A stretch of 64,000 nucleotides of DNA from Luteimonas chenhongjianii (GCF_002327105.1 NZ_CP023406.1:1612001-1676000); one strand, 5' to 3'. Positions 49,316-59,265 are shown, counted from the stretch's first letter. A program made the numbers and translations. The notes: generated by a model not told the origin, from the letters alone.

Positions 49316-49957
49316 GTGCTCGAACTGGTGAAGGCCGGCGGCTGGCCGATGCTGCCGTTGCTGCTGCTGTCGGCCGTGGCGTTGGCGATCATTGTCGAGC
49401 GCTTCTGGGCCCTGCGCCGCAAGGCGGTGCTCCCGCCCGGGCTGGGCGCGGAAGTCCGCGCCTGGGCCGCACGCGGCACGCTCGATCCGGCGCACATCGA
49501 ATCGCTGCGGGGCACTTCGCCGCTCGGTGCCCTGCTCGCCGCGGCGCTCGACGTGCGCAACCGGCCCCGCGAGGAAATCCGCGAGCGTGTCGAGGATGTC
49601 GGCCGCCATGTGGCACATCGCATGGAACGCTATCTCAATGCCCTTGGCACCATTGCCGCCGCAGGGCCGCTGCTGGGCCTGTTCGGCACGGTGGTCGGCA
49701 TGATCCAGATGTTCCTGGGGGTGATGGACCACGGCGTCGGCGATGTCAGCCAACTGGCCGGCGGCATCGGCAAGGCGCTGGTGTGCGCTGCTGCGGGCAT
49801 GGTCGTCGCGGTGCCGGCGTTGATGTTCCACCGCCACTTCCGCGCCCGCATCGACGGCCACATCGTGCAGATGGAGCACGAGGCGATCGCGCTGATGGAT
49901 GTCATCGATCCGCGCAACCGCCGCGGCGCGCAGGTGCAGGCACCGGTGCAGGGCTGA
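49316..49957 (+). CDS. exbB: ExbB/TolQ-type proton channel subunit
   Basis: A 213-residue proton-channel component with three membrane segments: PMLPLLLLSAVALAIIVERF, then ALGTIAAAGPLLGLFGTVVGMI, then LVCAAAGMVVAVPALMF. The cytoplasmic region between the first two is charged. It is paired with exbD three bases later, so it probably drives TonB or a related transducer using the proton motive force. The GTG start at 49316 follows AAGGGG at good spacing. It sits between comEC and msbA, an order typical of xanthomonads. Confidence 0.9.
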   Translation: MLELVKAGGWPMLPLLLLSAVALAIIVERFWALRRKAVLPPGLGAEVRAWAARGTLDPAHIESLRGTSPLGALLAAALDVRNRPREEIRERVEDVGRHVAHRMERYLNALGTIAAAGPLLGLFGTVVGMIQMFLGVMDHGVGDVSQLAGGIGKALVCAAAGMVVAVPALMFHRHFRARIDGHIVQMEHEAIALMDVIDPRNRRGAQVQAPVQG

Positions 49958-49960
49958 CGC

Positions 49961-50410
49961 ATGCGTATCCGCGACCGCCGGGCCGAGGACAATCCCGAAC
50001 TGAACCTGGTCCCGTTGATCGACGTGATCCTGGTGCTGATCATCTTCTTCGTGATCACCACCACCTTCGACACGCGGTCGGTGCTCAAGCTGGAGCTGCC
50101 GCAGGCCACCGGCGAGCGCAGCGATGCCCAGGACGGGACGCTGAGCCTGCTGATCAATGCCGACGGCCGTTATTTCGTCGACGACCGCGAAGCGCTGCGC
50201 ACGGACGTCGAATCGCTCAAGCGCACAATCGCCGAAGTCGCCGGCGACGATCGCGAACGCACCGTGCTGCTGCGCGCCGATGCGCGTACGCCCTGGCAGG
50301 CGGTCGTCACCGCCTACGATGCCCTGGGCCAGCTCGGCTTCAAGCGCATCGCCAATGCGACCGCGCCACAGACGGGGGCAGCGCCTGCCGCCGCCACGCA
50401 AGAGGAGTGA
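49961..50410 (+). CDS. exbD: ExbD/TolR-type transducer subunit
   Basis: A 149-residue protein with one N-terminal membrane helix, NLVPLIDVILVLIIFFVI, containing the essential Asp of the PLIDVILVL motif. A periplasmic domain follows, with LSLLINADGRYFVDDREAL and TVLLRADARTPWQAVVTAYD. It pairs with the upstream exbB to form a proton channel. The short Ala-rich tail is ordinary. The msbA ATG lies two bases after its stop. Confidence 0.9.
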   Translation: MRIRDRRAEDNPELNLVPLIDVILVLIIFFVITTTFDTRSVLKLELPQATGERSDAQDGTLSLLINADGRYFVDDREALRTDVESLKRTIAEVAGDDRERTVLLRADARTPWQAVVTAYDALGQLGFKRIANATAPQTGAAPAAATQEE

Positions 50411-50411
50411 G

Positions 50412-52220
50412 ATGAATACCGTCGTGGATGAGGCGCAGCGCGAAGCGCCGACCCCCGGCCCCGCGCGCGCCGACCGCGCCTGGCCGGTCTATCGCAGGCT
50501 GCTGAAGTTCGCCACCGATTACCGGGGGCTGCTGGCGGTCGCGCTGGCCGGGATGCTGATCGAGGCCATCGCCGGCGGCGCCTTCACCAAGATGATGGAA
50601 CCCATCATCGACGAGACCTTCGTCGGCGAGAACGCAGGCCTGAACCTGTGGCTGCCGGCGGCGATCATCGGCCTGTTCGTGATGCGCGGCATCGCGGGTT
50701 ATCTCGCCGACTACAACATGGCCAAGGCCGGCCGCGGCATCGCCCGCGACCTGCGCGTGCGCGTACTGGGCAAGTATCTGCGCCTGCCGGGCATGCGCTT
50801 CGATGCCGAGCCGGTGCCGTCGATGCTGGTGCGGCTGGGTTCGGATTCCGACCAGGTTTCGCAGGCAGCGGTCGATGCAGCCAAGGTGATGATCCAGCAG
50901 TCGCTGCAGATCATCGCCTCGCTCGTGGTGATGCTGTGGACCAGCTGGCAGGTGACGCTGACGATCCTCGTGATCGCACCGCCGCTGTCGTGGATCATGG
51001 GCAAGGTCGCGCGTCGCTACCGCCGCGTCAGCCACAACATCCAGGACAGCTCGGCGCTGCTGCTGCAGGCGGCCGACCAGTCGCTGAGCAACCAGCAGGA
51101 AGTGAAGATCTACGGCGCGCAGGCGGCCGAGAACGCGCGCTATCGCGCAGTCGCCGACGCCCACATGCGCCTCAACCTCAAGGTCGAGGCGACGCGCGCG
51201 ATCTCGTCGGCCGTGGTGCAGCTGATGGGCTCGGTGGGCCTGGCGCTGCTGATCGTCATTGCCGGTTACGAAGCCTCGCAGGGGCGCCTGACCGCCGGCG
51301 GCTTCGTCGCGCTGATGATCGCCATGATGGCGATCATTCCCGCGCTCAAGCAGCTGACCAACGTGCAGAACATGCTGCAGCGGGGCGTGGCCTCGGCCGA
51401 GCGACTGTTCGAGATCCTCGATGCCGAAGACGAGCGCGACACCGGCAGCCTGCCGCTGGGCCGGGCCCGCGGCGAGATCGAGTTCCGCCACGTGAGCGCG
51501 CGCTATCCCGGCCAGTCGGAACCGGCGCTGCAGGACATCAGTTTCGTGGCGAAACCCGGCACGGTGACCGCGATCGTCGGTCGCTCCGGCAGCGGCAAGT
51601 CCACGTTGATCAAGCTGATCCCGCGCTTCTACATGCAGGTCGAGGGCGAGATCCTCCTCGACGGCCATCCGATCGACGACTACCGGCTGGCGGACGTGCG
51701 GCGCCAGATCGCGCTGGTCGGGCAGCAGGTGATGCTGTTCGACGACACCGTGGCCGCCAATGTGGCCTACGGGGAGATGGCGGGCGTCTCGCCCGAGGCG
51801 CTCGATGCGGCGATCCGCGATGCGAATGCGATGGAGTTCGTCGAGAAGCTGCCCAGGAAGCTCGACAGCGGCATCGGCAGCCGCGGCGGCCGCCTGTCGG
51901 GCGGCCAGCGCCAGCGTCTCGCCATCGCCCGGGCGATGCTCAAGGACGCGCCGATCCTGATCCTCGACGAGGCGACCGCGGCGCTGGACACGGAATCCGA
52001 GCGTCTGGTGCAGGATGCGCTCGAGCACCTCATGCCCGACCGCACCACGCTGGTCATCGCGCATCGGCTGTCGACGATCGAGCATGCCGACCAGGTGCTG
52101 GTCCTCGATCACGGTCGCCTCGTCGAGCAGGGCACGCACCAGCAACTGCTCGCGCAGGACGGCCTGTATGCCCGTCTGCACCGGATGCAGTTCCGCGAGA
52201 GCGGAGACCAGGCCGGATGA
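50412..52220 (+). CDS. msbA: Lipid A flippase MsbA
   Basis: MsbA is an ABC exporter that flips lipid A-core across the inner membrane. The 602-residue half-transporter has six membrane segments in the first about 330 residues. The nucleotide-binding domain then has Walker [15 protein letters not shown], signature [14 protein letters not shown] and Walker [13 protein letters not shown], with the H-loop in [13 protein letters not shown]. The location between exbD and lpxK is typical for this function. The stop overlaps the lpxK ATG (ATGA). Confidence 0.95.
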   Translation: MNTVVDEAQREAPTPGPARADRAWPVYRRLLKFATDYRGLLAVALAGMLIEAIAGGAFTKMMEPIIDETFVGENAGLNLWLPAAIIGLFVMRGIAGYLADYNMAKAGRGIARDLRVRVLGKYLRLPGMRFDAEPVPSMLVRLGSDSDQVSQAAVDAAKVMIQQSLQIIASLVVMLWTSWQVTLTILVIAPPLSWIMGKVARRYRRVSHNIQDSSALLLQAADQSLSNQQEVKIYGAQAAENARYRAVADAHMRLNLKVEATRAISSAVVQLMGSVGLALLIVIAGYEASQGRLTAGGFVALMIAMMAIIPALKQLTNVQNMLQRGVASAERLFEILDAEDERDTGSLPLGRARGEIEFRHVSARYPGQSEPALQDISFVAKPGTVTAIVGRSGSGKSTLIKLIPRFYMQVEGEILLDGHPIDDYRLADVRRQIALVGQQVMLFDDTVAANVAYGEMAGVSPEALDAAIRDANAMEFVEKLPRKLDSGIGSRGGRLSGGQRQRLAIARAMLKDAPILILDEATAALDTESERLVQDALEHLMPDRTTLVIAHRLSTIEHADQVLVLDHGRLVEQGTHQQLLAQDGLYARLHRMQFRESGDQAG

Positions 52221-53188
52221 AGGCACCGCAGTACTGGTTCGACGGCAGCCGCCCCCCGCTGCATGCGCGGGCGCTGGCCCGTGTGTACGGGGCGGCGTCA
52301 CGCATGCGGCGCAGGTTGCTGCGCACGCGCAAGGTCGATCGGCCGGTGCTGGTGATCGGCAACCTGATCGCCGGCGGCAGCGGCAAGACACCGCTGACGA
52401 TCGCCGTCGTGGAACGTTTGCGTGCGGCCGGCTGGACGCCGGGCGTCGCCAGTCGGGGCTATGGCCGCGACGATGCGCGCAACCCGCGCTGGGTGGAGCC
52501 GGTGACCGATCCGGTGCTGGCCGGCGACGAGCCGGTGCTGATCGCCGCGCGCACCGGTGCCAAGGTACGGGTGGACGCCGATCGCGTGGCCGCCGCCGTC
52601 GCCCTGATACGCGCCGGCTGCGACATCGTGGTCTGCGATGACGGGCTGCAGCACTACCGCCTGCAGCGCGACGTCGAGATCGAGGTCATCGACGGCAAGC
52701 GACGCTACGGAAATGGCCTGCTGATCCCCGCGGGCCCGATGCGCGAGCCCGCCGCGCGCAGTGCGCGCTGCGACTTCCGCGTGCTCAACGTCGGCAGTGC
52801 CGGCGATATCGAGGCCGCGTTCGGCGAGTGGCCGATGCGCCTCGCGACCGGGCAGGCATTGCCGCTGCTGGGTGGCCGCGCGCTGCCGCTGTCGCGTTTC
52901 TCCGGCCAGCGTGTGCATGCGGTCGCGGGGATCGGCGATCCCGAACGCTTCTTCGACACCCTGCGCAGCCATGGCATCGCCGTGGTCCCGCATGCGTTCG
53001 CCGACCATCATCGCTACACACCCGAGGACCTGCGCTTCGGCAGTGATCTGCCGGTGCTGATGACCGAGAAGGACGCGGTGAAATGCATGCGCTTCGCCGG
53101 CGAGCGCCACTTCAGCGTTCCGGTATACGGCGAATTGCCCGAGGCGTTCTGGATCGCGCTGCTGGACCGGCTGGCGAAGCTGCGCTGA
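52217..53188 (+). CDS. lpxK: Tetraacyldisaccharide 4'-kinase LpxK
   Basis: LpxK phosphorylates the 4' position of the lipid A precursor at the membrane. The 323-residue protein has Walker [20 protein letters not shown], then [25 protein letters not shown] and [15 protein letters not shown] [13 protein letters not shown], and LTEKDAVKC near the end, all typical. It overlaps msbA by four bases, which fits coregulated LPS synthesis. Confidence 0.94.
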   Translation: MKAPQYWFDGSRPPLHARALARVYGAASRMRRRLLRTRKVDRPVLVIGNLIAGGSGKTPLTIAVVERLRAAGWTPGVASRGYGRDDARNPRWVEPVTDPVLAGDEPVLIAARTGAKVRVDADRVAAAVALIRAGCDIVVCDDGLQHYRLQRDVEIEVIDGKRRYGNGLLIPAGPMREPAARSARCDFRVLNVGSAGDIEAAFGEWPMRLATGQALPLLGGRALPLSRFSGQRVHAVAGIGDPERFFDTLRSHGIAVVPHAFADHHRYTPEDLRFGSDLPVLMTEKDAVKCMRFAGERHFSVPVYGELPEAFWIALLDRLAKLR

Positions 53189-53539
53189 AGTCGCGGTCGC
53201 CGCCGGGCCGCAGCGAATCCCGTCCGCTTCCGGGGGCGCAGGCCGATGCCGGCCTGTCTGGCGCCTGAGAGTGTCTGATCGGGGGCGAAGGTTCGCAGCC
53301 GGGCCGACGCGCGCGCCGCCACACGCGGACCGGCGGTCCGGGGCACAGCTACGACTCCGACACCATGTCGTGCCGGCCTGCGCCGCGGGCTGCCGATTCG
53401 CAACGGGCGGGGAGAGGTGGGAGCGCGGTTCCCGAGCAGAACGCGCGGCGTCAATGCTTCGCAGTCTTCCGCAACGTCGGTGACAGCGCGCTCCCGTAGC
53501 CGGTCGGCCCGGTCACGTCCGATCTGGGACAATCGCCGG
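53189..53539. other. Spacer between lpxK and kdsB
   Basis: 351 bp in which many relatives carry a small Trm112-like (ycaR) gene. I see no reading frame with its CxxC pattern. The sequence is GC-rich, and short frames in it look like Arg/Ala-rich noise. The kdsB ATG at 53540 has no strong ribosome-binding site nearby (AATCGCCGG). Confidence 0.5.
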
Positions 53540-54313
53540 ATGAGCACATCCTCCGGTTTCGTCGTCGCCATCCCCGCGCGTTATGCCTCCACCCGCTTGC
53601 CCGGCAAGCCGCTGCAGTCGCTGGCGGGGGAGCCGCTGGTGCTGCACGTCGCGCGCCGCGCGCTGGCGGCCGGGGCTGACGAAGTGTGGGTGGCCACCGA
53701 CGACGCCCGGGTACGCGATGCGCTGCAGGGCACCCCGGTGCAGGTGGCCATGACCGCCCCGGAGCATCCCTCCGGTACCGACCGGCTTGCCCAGTGCGCC
53801 GCGATCGCAGGCTGGGAAGACGATCGCGTGGTCGTGAACCTGCAGGGCGACGAGCCCTTCGCGCCGGTCTCGGGAGTCCGTGCGGTTGCGGCGTTGGCCG
53901 GGCGGCAGGGCGTGGATCTGGCGACCCTGTGCGCGCCGATCGGGGATGTCGAGACGCTGCTCGATCCCAATGCGGTCAAGGTGGTGCGCGCGGCGAGCGG
54001 CGATGCCCTGTACTTCAGCCGCGCGCCGGTGCCATGGCCGCGCGATGCGTTCGCCCTCGGCCGGGACGTGATGCCCGCAGGCGACTGGTGGCGGCACATC
54101 GGCATCTACGGCTATCGCGTGGGATTCCTGAAGCGGTTCGCGGCGATGCCGCCGGGGCAGCTGGAGCAGATCGAGATGCTCGAACAGTTGCGTGTGCTGG
54201 AGGCCGGACACCGGATCGCGGTGGGTATTGCGCCCGAGGCCTTTCCGCCTGGCGTCGATACATCCGACGATCTCGCCCGCGCCGAGGCCCGGTTGGCGGC
54301 GCTGCTGCGATGA
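53540..54313 (+). CDS. kdsB: CMP-KDO synthetase
   Basis: KdsB activates KDO with CTP for the LPS inner core. The 257-residue protein opens [20 protein letters not shown], whose [15 protein letters not shown] is the nucleotide-binding motif. [11 protein letters not shown] and [12 protein letters not shown] follow, then [12 protein letters not shown] and [12 protein letters not shown] in the second half. The ATG at 53540 gives the standard N-terminus. Its stop overlaps the next gene by ATGA. Confidence 0.95.
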   Translation: MSTSSGFVVAIPARYASTRLPGKPLQSLAGEPLVLHVARRALAAGADEVWVATDDARVRDALQGTPVQVAMTAPEHPSGTDRLAQCAAIAGWEDDRVVVNLQGDEPFAPVSGVRAVAALAGRQGVDLATLCAPIGDVETLLDPNAVKVVRAASGDALYFSRAPVPWPRDAFALGRDVMPAGDWWRHIGIYGYRVGFLKRFAAMPPGQLEQIEMLEQLRVLEAGHRIAVGIAPEAFPPGVDTSDDLARAEARLAALLR

Positions 54314-54810
54314 TCCGGCTGCTGGTGGTGTGCCTGGGCAACATATGCCGCTCGCCGATGGCCGAGGGCGCGTTGCGGTCGCGGATCGAAGCGGCCGGAC
54401 TGGCGGAGGTGATGGACGTCGATTCCTGTGGCACCGGGGACTGGCACGCCGGCGACGCGCCCGACCCGCGCGCGATCCGTTGCGCCGCCGGGCACGGCGT
54501 CGATATCGCCGCACTGCGTGCCCGCACGCTGGAGGCAGCCGACTATCGCGCGTTCGATGCACTGCTGTGCGCGGATGCCAGCACCTTGCGCATCGTGCAA
54601 TCGCGGCGGCCGGCGGATGCGTCTGCCCAGGCGGCGCTGCTGCTCGACTGGGCGGGGCGGGGCGGTGGCGATATCCCCGACCCCTACACGGGCGACGCCG
54701 CCGGCTTCGAGACGGTCTGGTCCCTGGTCGACGAGGCAGCGGATGCCATCGTCGAGCGTCACCGCCGCCTGGCGCCTGGCGCCCGCGGTTCGCGCATAAT
54801 CCGTTCATGA
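54310..54810 (+). CDS. Low-molecular-weight protein tyrosine phosphatase
   Basis: A 166-residue LMW-PTP: P-loop [16 protein letters not shown] (C-x5-R-S), and the general-acid aspartate in [13 protein letters not shown]. In Gram-negatives such enzymes often work with tyrosine kinases in exopolysaccharide control. Here no kinase gene is adjacent. It overlaps kdsB and the thioredoxin-NHL gene by ATGA at both ends. Confidence 0.92.
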   Translation: MIRLLVVCLGNICRSPMAEGALRSRIEAAGLAEVMDVDSCGTGDWHAGDAPDPRAIRCAAGHGVDIAALRARTLEAADYRAFDALLCADASTLRIVQSRRPADASAQAALLLDWAGRGGGDIPDPYTGDAAGFETVWSLVDEAADAIVERHRRLAPGARGSRIIRS

Positions 54811-56234
54811 CCGAAGCCGCGATCGCATCCGAGTTCCCGGCCAGCCTGGAGTGGCTGAACCTGAGCGACCCCCTGCGGATGACGCAGCTGCGGGGCAAGG
54901 TGTGTGCCCTGGCCTTCGTGAACCTGGGTTCGGCATGGTCGCAGCAATGTCTTGCGGATCTCGGTCATCTGCGTGCGCGGCATCGCGAGCGGCTCACCGT
55001 CGTGGCGGTGAACGTGCCGCGCTTCGACGCCGAACGTGACGCGCGGCGCGCGTCCAAGCGCGTGCATCGCCAGCAGGTCGAATTTCCGGTTGCGCACGAT
55101 CCGGACTGGACGCTCTGGCAGCACTACGGCATCGAAGCCTGGCCGACGGTCGTGCTGATCGACGGTGAGGGGCGGGTGCGCGAACGCATCGTCGGCGAGG
55201 GCGGGATCCGCGCGCTCGACGCAAGCGTGAGTGCATTGGCCGACGAACTCACGCCACAGGCGGTCAACGGCGATCCGGTCCGTCTGCGCCGCAGCGGCGA
55301 GCCGCCGCTGCCGTTGCGGTTTCCGGTCGGCCTGGCGCTGTCGGGCAACTATCTCTACGTCGCCGACAGCGGCCATCACCGCGTACTCGAGTGCGATACC
55401 AGCGGCCGCATCCTGCGCCAGTTCGGCAGCGGCAGCCCCGGCTTCATCGATGGCCCGATGGAGCTGGCTGCGTTCACCCGCCCGCACGGGCTGCATGTCG
55501 AACGCGACGTGCTCTACGTGGCCGATACCGGCAACCATTCCGTCCGCCGCATCGAACTGCGCACCGGCGACATCGCGACGATCTGCGGCGCGGGGCGACC
55601 CGGCACGACGGTCGCGGGTCCGCTTGCCGATCCGCGGGCGATCGCGCTCGACCAGCCGCGCGACATCGTGCTGGCGGGAGACAAGCTTTTCATCGCCTGC
55701 GCCGGTGACAACCGCATCTGGCGGCTCGATCTGGGCCGTTCCAGTGTCGAGCTGCTCGCCGGCAGCGGCAGGCTTGCGGTGATCGACGGCATCGGCGCGA
55801 TGGCATCGTTCGCCGAGCCGGTATCGCTGGCCTGCGTGCAGCAGACGCTGTATGTCTGCGACGCGGCCGGTTCGGCGATACGCAGCGTGCACACCCGTAC
55901 CGGCGCCGTGTCGACGCTCGTCGGCCAGGATCCCTGGCAGTTCGGCTGCGTCGACGGCCCACGCACCGATGCGCGCATGCAGAACCCGCAGGCGCTCGCA
56001 CTCGAGCCCGACGCGCCGGTGCTGTGGATCGCCGACGCCGGCAACGACAGCCTGCGCCGGCTGCGTCTGGGCGGCGGCGAGCTCACGACCTGCGAACTGC
56101 CGCAGCGCCTGCATGCGCCCGCCGGGCTGGCGATCGGCAACGACGCCGTATGGATTGCCGATACCGATTCTCACGCGGTATTGCGGCTTGATCCCGCCAG
56201 CGGCGCCGTCCGCCATGTTCCGATAGGCGAATGA
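54807..56234 (+). CDS. Thioredoxin-fold plus NHL-repeat protein (NHLRC2-like)
   Basis: A 475-residue protein. Residues about 25-150 have a thioredoxin-like fold: VCALAFVNLGSAWSQQCLADL, where WSQQC replaces the WCxxC redox motif, so only one cysteine remains; then WQHYGIEAWPTVVLIDGEGR, with the cis-proline stretch. Residues about 180-470 are NHL/six-bladed-propeller repeats, e.g. GLALSGNYLYVADSGHHRVL and VLYVADTGNHSVRRIEL, repeated about five times. Domain order resembles human NHLRC2. No signal peptide. ATGA overlaps join it to the phosphatase and to uvrC. Confidence 0.82.
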   Translation: MTEAAIASEFPASLEWLNLSDPLRMTQLRGKVCALAFVNLGSAWSQQCLADLGHLRARHRERLTVVAVNVPRFDAERDARRASKRVHRQQVEFPVAHDPDWTLWQHYGIEAWPTVVLIDGEGRVRERIVGEGGIRALDASVSALADELTPQAVNGDPVRLRRSGEPPLPLRFPVGLALSGNYLYVADSGHHRVLECDTSGRILRQFGSGSPGFIDGPMELAAFTRPHGLHVERDVLYVADTGNHSVRRIELRTGDIATICGAGRPGTTVAGPLADPRAIALDQPRDIVLAGDKLFIACAGDNRIWRLDLGRSSVELLAGSGRLAVIDGIGAMASFAEPVSLACVQQTLYVCDAAGSAIRSVHTRTGAVSTLVGQDPWQFGCVDGPRTDARMQNPQALALEPDAPVLWIADAGNDSLRRLRLGGGELTTCELPQRLHAPAGLAIGNDAVWIADTDSHAVLRLDPASGAVRHVPIGE

Positions 56235-58153
56235 CCGGATCGCAGGGCAACGGCGGCAAGGCAGTGTTCGACGGCAAGGCGTTCGTCGCGGGGCTCAGCA
56301 CTGCGCCGGGCGTCTATCGCATGTATGCGGCCGACGACACCGTCCTGTACGTCGGCAAGGCCGGCGATCTGCGCAAGCGCGTGGCGAGCTATTTCAACGC
56401 CACGCCCAAGGTCACGCGGACGATGGCGATGATCGCGCAGATCGCGCGCATGGAGACCACGGTGACCCGCACCGAGGCCGAGGCGCTGCTGCTCGAGAAC
56501 CAGCTGATCAAGTCGCTCAAGCCGCGCTACAACGTCTCGCTGCGCGACGACAAGAGCTATCCCTACGTGCTGGTGACGAGCGAGGACTGGCCGCGCATCG
56601 CCGTGCATCGCGGGCCGCGCAACGTCCCCGGCCGTTACTTCGGCCCGTACCCCGGGGTGACCGCGGTGCGCGAGACGCTGAACCTGATGCAGAAGCTGTT
56701 CAAGCTGCGCAACTGCGAGGACAGCGTGTTCCGCAATCGCTCGCGGCCGTGCCTGCAGCATCAGATCGGACGCTGCACCGCGCCCTGTGTCGGGCTGGTT
56801 TCCGCGCCGGACTACGCTGATGCCGTGCGGCGGGCTTCGATGTTCCTCGACGGTCGCAGCGACGAGCTGACGCAGGAAGTCACCCGCGACATGGAGGCGG
56901 CAGCCGAAGCGCTGAATTTCGAGGAGGCTGCGCGGCTGCGCGATCTGCTCGGCAACATGCGCAGCATGCAGGCGCGCCAGTACGTGGACGGCAAGGTTGC
57001 CGAGCTCGACGTGCTGGCCGTGGCGATGCAGGGCAGCCAGGCCTGCGTGCTGCTGCTGTCGTTCCGCGACGGCCGCAACCTCGGCACACGCGCCTTCCAT
57101 CCGCGCACCAACGGCAGCGACGATCCGGCCGAAGTGCTGGCCGCGTTCGTCTCCCAGCATTACGCCGAGCAGCCGGCGCCGCGTGAGATCGTGCTCGACC
57201 GCGCGATCGAGGACGTTCCGCTGCTGGAGCAGGCCTTCAGCGAGGCCGGCGGACGACGCGTGCAGATCAAGTACAACGTGCGCGGCGACCGCGCGCGCTA
57301 CGTCGATCTGGCGCGTCGCAACGCCGAGATCTCGCTCGCGACCGAAATGAGCAGCCAGGCTGCGCAGAACGCGCGCGCGGAGTCGCTGCGCGAGATGCTC
57401 GGGCTCAGCCGGCCCGCGCAGCGCATCGAGTGTTTCGACATCAGCCACACCATGGGTGAGGCCACCGTGGCGTCGTGCGTGGTGTTCGATGCGGCAGGCC
57501 CCGTGCGTGGCCAGTACCGGCGCTACAACATCGCCGGCATCGAACCCGGCGATGACTACGCGGCGATGCACCAGGCGCTGACGCGGCGCTTCCGCAAGGC
57601 GGCCGAGGCGCGCGCGGCGGAGGTGGCCGCTGCGGATTCCGGCACCGACCCGCCGGTCACGGCAGAAGGCGCGGGCATCCTGCCCGATGTGCTGCTGATC
57701 GATGGCGGTGCAGGCCAGGTGGCGCAAGCGCGCGCCGTGCTCGACACGCTGGGGATCACCGGCATCTGTCTCGTCGGCGTGGCCAAGGGCGAAGCGCGCA
57801 AGCCGGGTGACGAGACCCTGCTGCTGCCCGACGGCCGCGCGCTCAAGCCCGGCGCAGCCTCGCCCGGCCTGCAGCTGGTGCAGCAGGTGCGCGACGAGGC
57901 CCACCGCTTCGCCATCACCGGCCATCGCGGCCGGCGCCAGAAGGCGCGTACCACCAGCCGCCTCGAAGACATCCCCGGCATCGGGCCACGCCGGCGCGCC
58001 AGCCTGCTGAAGCATTTCGGCGGTCTGGGCGGACTGAAGGCGGCTGGTGCCGAACAGATTGCCCAGGTCGAAGGCGTCAACGCGGCGCTTGCACAACGCA
58101 TCTATGCGACCCTACACGGGCTTGACCCCGGCCCTGGCGCCGGACCTGACTGA
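56231..58153 (+). CDS. uvrC: Excinuclease ABC subunit UvrC
   Basis: UvrC makes both incisions in nucleotide-excision repair. In 640 residues: the N-terminal GIY-YIG domain APGVYRMYAADDTVLYVGKA; the UVR motif AAEALNFEEAARLRDLLGNM (UvrB binding); the second nuclease domain ECFDISHTMGEATVASCVV with LLIDGGAGQVAQA; and C-terminal helix-hairpin-helix DIPGIGPRRRASLLKHFGGL. All are in canonical order. It overlaps the upstream gene by four bases. Confidence 0.95.
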   Translation: MTGSQGNGGKAVFDGKAFVAGLSTAPGVYRMYAADDTVLYVGKAGDLRKRVASYFNATPKVTRTMAMIAQIARMETTVTRTEAEALLLENQLIKSLKPRYNVSLRDDKSYPYVLVTSEDWPRIAVHRGPRNVPGRYFGPYPGVTAVRETLNLMQKLFKLRNCEDSVFRNRSRPCLQHQIGRCTAPCVGLVSAPDYADAVRRASMFLDGRSDELTQEVTRDMEAAAEALNFEEAARLRDLLGNMRSMQARQYVDGKVAELDVLAVAMQGSQACVLLLSFRDGRNLGTRAFHPRTNGSDDPAEVLAAFVSQHYAEQPAPREIVLDRAIEDVPLLEQAFSEAGGRRVQIKYNVRGDRARYVDLARRNAEISLATEMSSQAAQNARAESLREMLGLSRPAQRIECFDISHTMGEATVASCVVFDAAGPVRGQYRRYNIAGIEPGDDYAAMHQALTRRFRKAAEARAAEVAAADSGTDPPVTAEGAGILPDVLLIDGGAGQVAQARAVLDTLGITGICLVGVAKGEARKPGDETLLLPDGRALKPGAASPGLQLVQQVRDEAHRFAITGHRGRRQKARTTSRLEDIPGIGPRRRASLLKHFGGLGGLKAAGAEQIAQVEGVNAALAQRIYATLHGLDPGPGAGPD

Positions 58154-58171
58154 ATCCCCCACAGGCGTCCG

Positions 58172-58771
58172 ATGAAATTCACGATTCCCACCTGGATCAC
58201 GCTGATGCGGATCATGCTGATCCCGGTGCTGGTGCTGGTGTTCTACCTGCCGTTCCAGTGGACCAACTTCGCGACCGCGCTGGTTTTCGCGTTCGCCTCG
58301 ATCACCGACTGGCTCGATGGCTGGATAGCGCGTCGCTACGAGCAGTACTCGGCATTCGGCGCGTTCCTCGATCCGGTCGCCGACAAGCTCATGGTGGCCG
58401 TCGCGCTGTTCCTGATCGTGCAGGGCCACCCCACGCCCTGGATGGCGCTGTGGGCGGCAGTGATCGTCGGCCGCGAGATCGCGGTATCGGCCCTGCGGGA
58501 ATGGATGGCCGAGCTCGGCCAGCGTTCGACCGTGCGCGTCGCGGCGATCGGCAAGATCAAGACGATCGCGCAGATGATCGCGCTGCTGTGCCTGCTGTAT
58601 TCGGTGACGCCGGACCAGCCGCCGCGCCCGCTGCCGTGGCTGGGCCGCGAGATCTTCATCGTCGGCGACTGGCTGCTCGCGATCGCGGCGATCCTGACCC
58701 TGTGGTCGGGCTTGCTGTATCTGCGCGCGGCATGGCCGATCATGCGTGCCGCGGAGAAGAACAAGTATTGA
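58172..58771 (+). CDS. pgsA: Phosphatidylglycerophosphate synthase
   Basis: PgsA makes phosphatidylglycerophosphate, the first step to anionic phospholipids, in the inner membrane. The 199-residue protein carries the CDP-alcohol phosphotransferase motif in SITDWLDGWIARRYEQYSAF followed by GAFLDPVADK. Multiple membrane helices and the opening MKFTIPTWITLMRIMLIPVL are typical. The TGA stop overlaps the -35 box of the tRNA promoter. Confidence 0.95.
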   Translation: MKFTIPTWITLMRIMLIPVLVLVFYLPFQWTNFATALVFAFASITDWLDGWIARRYEQYSAFGAFLDPVADKLMVAVALFLIVQGHPTPWMALWAAVIVGREIAVSALREWMAELGQRSTVRVAAIGKIKTIAQMIALLCLLYSVTPDQPPRPLPWLGREIFIVGDWLLAIAAILTLWSGLLYLRAAWPIMRAAEKNKY

Positions 58772-58795
58772 CACACCGGCGGCGACGGGTAGAAT
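58768..58795 (+). promoter_or_regulatory. Sigma-70 promoter of the tRNA cluster
   Basis: A consensus -35 TTGACA (58768-58773) and -10 TAGAAT (58790-58795) are spaced by 16 bp, 13 bases before tRNA-Gly. The -35 box includes the pgsA stop codon TGA (58769-58771). The arrangement repeats that at tRNA-Thr (1361-1389). Confidence 0.85.
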
Positions 58796-58807
58796 TTCGC
58801 CTCCCAA

Positions 58808-58883
58808 GCGGGAATAGCTCAGTTGGTAGAGCGCAACCTTGCCAAGGTTGAGGTCGAGGGTTCGAGCCCCTTTTCCCGCTCCA
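58808..58883 (+). tRNA. tRNA-Gly (anticodon GCC), copy 1
   Basis: A 76-nt cloverleaf: acceptor GCGGGAA/TTCCCGC, anticodon stem CAACC/GGTTG with loop TTGCCAA, T arm GAGGGTTCGAGCCCCTT and encoded CCA. It is identical to the copy at 59082. Confidence 0.97.
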
Positions 58884-58961
58884 GTTTCAAACACGTTGCC
58901 CCGGGCGATATGCGGGGTTTCGTTTTGTCGGCAGGCTGAAAACCTGTGCGGCGGGGTCACC

Positions 58962-59035
58962 GGCCTGGTGGCAGAGTGGTTATGCAGCGGATTGCAAATC
59001 CGTGTACGCCGGTTCGATTCCGACCCAGGCCTCCA
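58962..59035 (+). tRNA. tRNA-Cys (anticodon GCA)
   Basis: A 74-nt cloverleaf: acceptor GGCCTGG/CCAGGCC, anticodon region GGATTGCAAATCC with GCA, T arm CCGGTTCGATTCCGA, encoded CCA. It lies between two identical tRNA-Gly genes. Confidence 0.96.
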
Positions 59036-59081
59036 GCCGGTGCACCACCCAGGTCGCAGGCGGGTTACAATTCGGTTCCAA

Positions 59082-59157
59082 GCGGGAATAGCTCAGTTGG
59101 TAGAGCGCAACCTTGCCAAGGTTGAGGTCGAGGGTTCGAGCCCCTTTTCCCGCTCCA
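59082..59157 (+). tRNA. tRNA-Gly (anticodon GCC), copy 2
   Basis: Identical in sequence to the copy at 58808, consistent with a local duplication around tRNA-Cys. A TACAAT-like element at 59066-59071 lies just upstream and may be a second promoter. Confidence 0.97.
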
Positions 59158-59166
59158 GTTTCACGA

Positions 59167-59193
59167 AAGGCCCTGCAGATGCGGGGCCTTTTT
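59167..59193 (+). terminator. Terminator after tRNA-Gly copy 2
   Basis: The stem AAGGCCC / GGGCCTT (59167-59173 with 59184-59190) is followed by a T run (59189-59193). It begins 10 bp past the tRNA end, so the tRNA-Leu downstream probably has its own promoter. Confidence 0.8.
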
Positions 59194-59265
59194 GCGTTTC
59201 TGCACCGTGCGGGAAAACGCGGCGGTTCCATTCCGCGGCGCGTTGCGGCACGCTGTCGACCGCCT

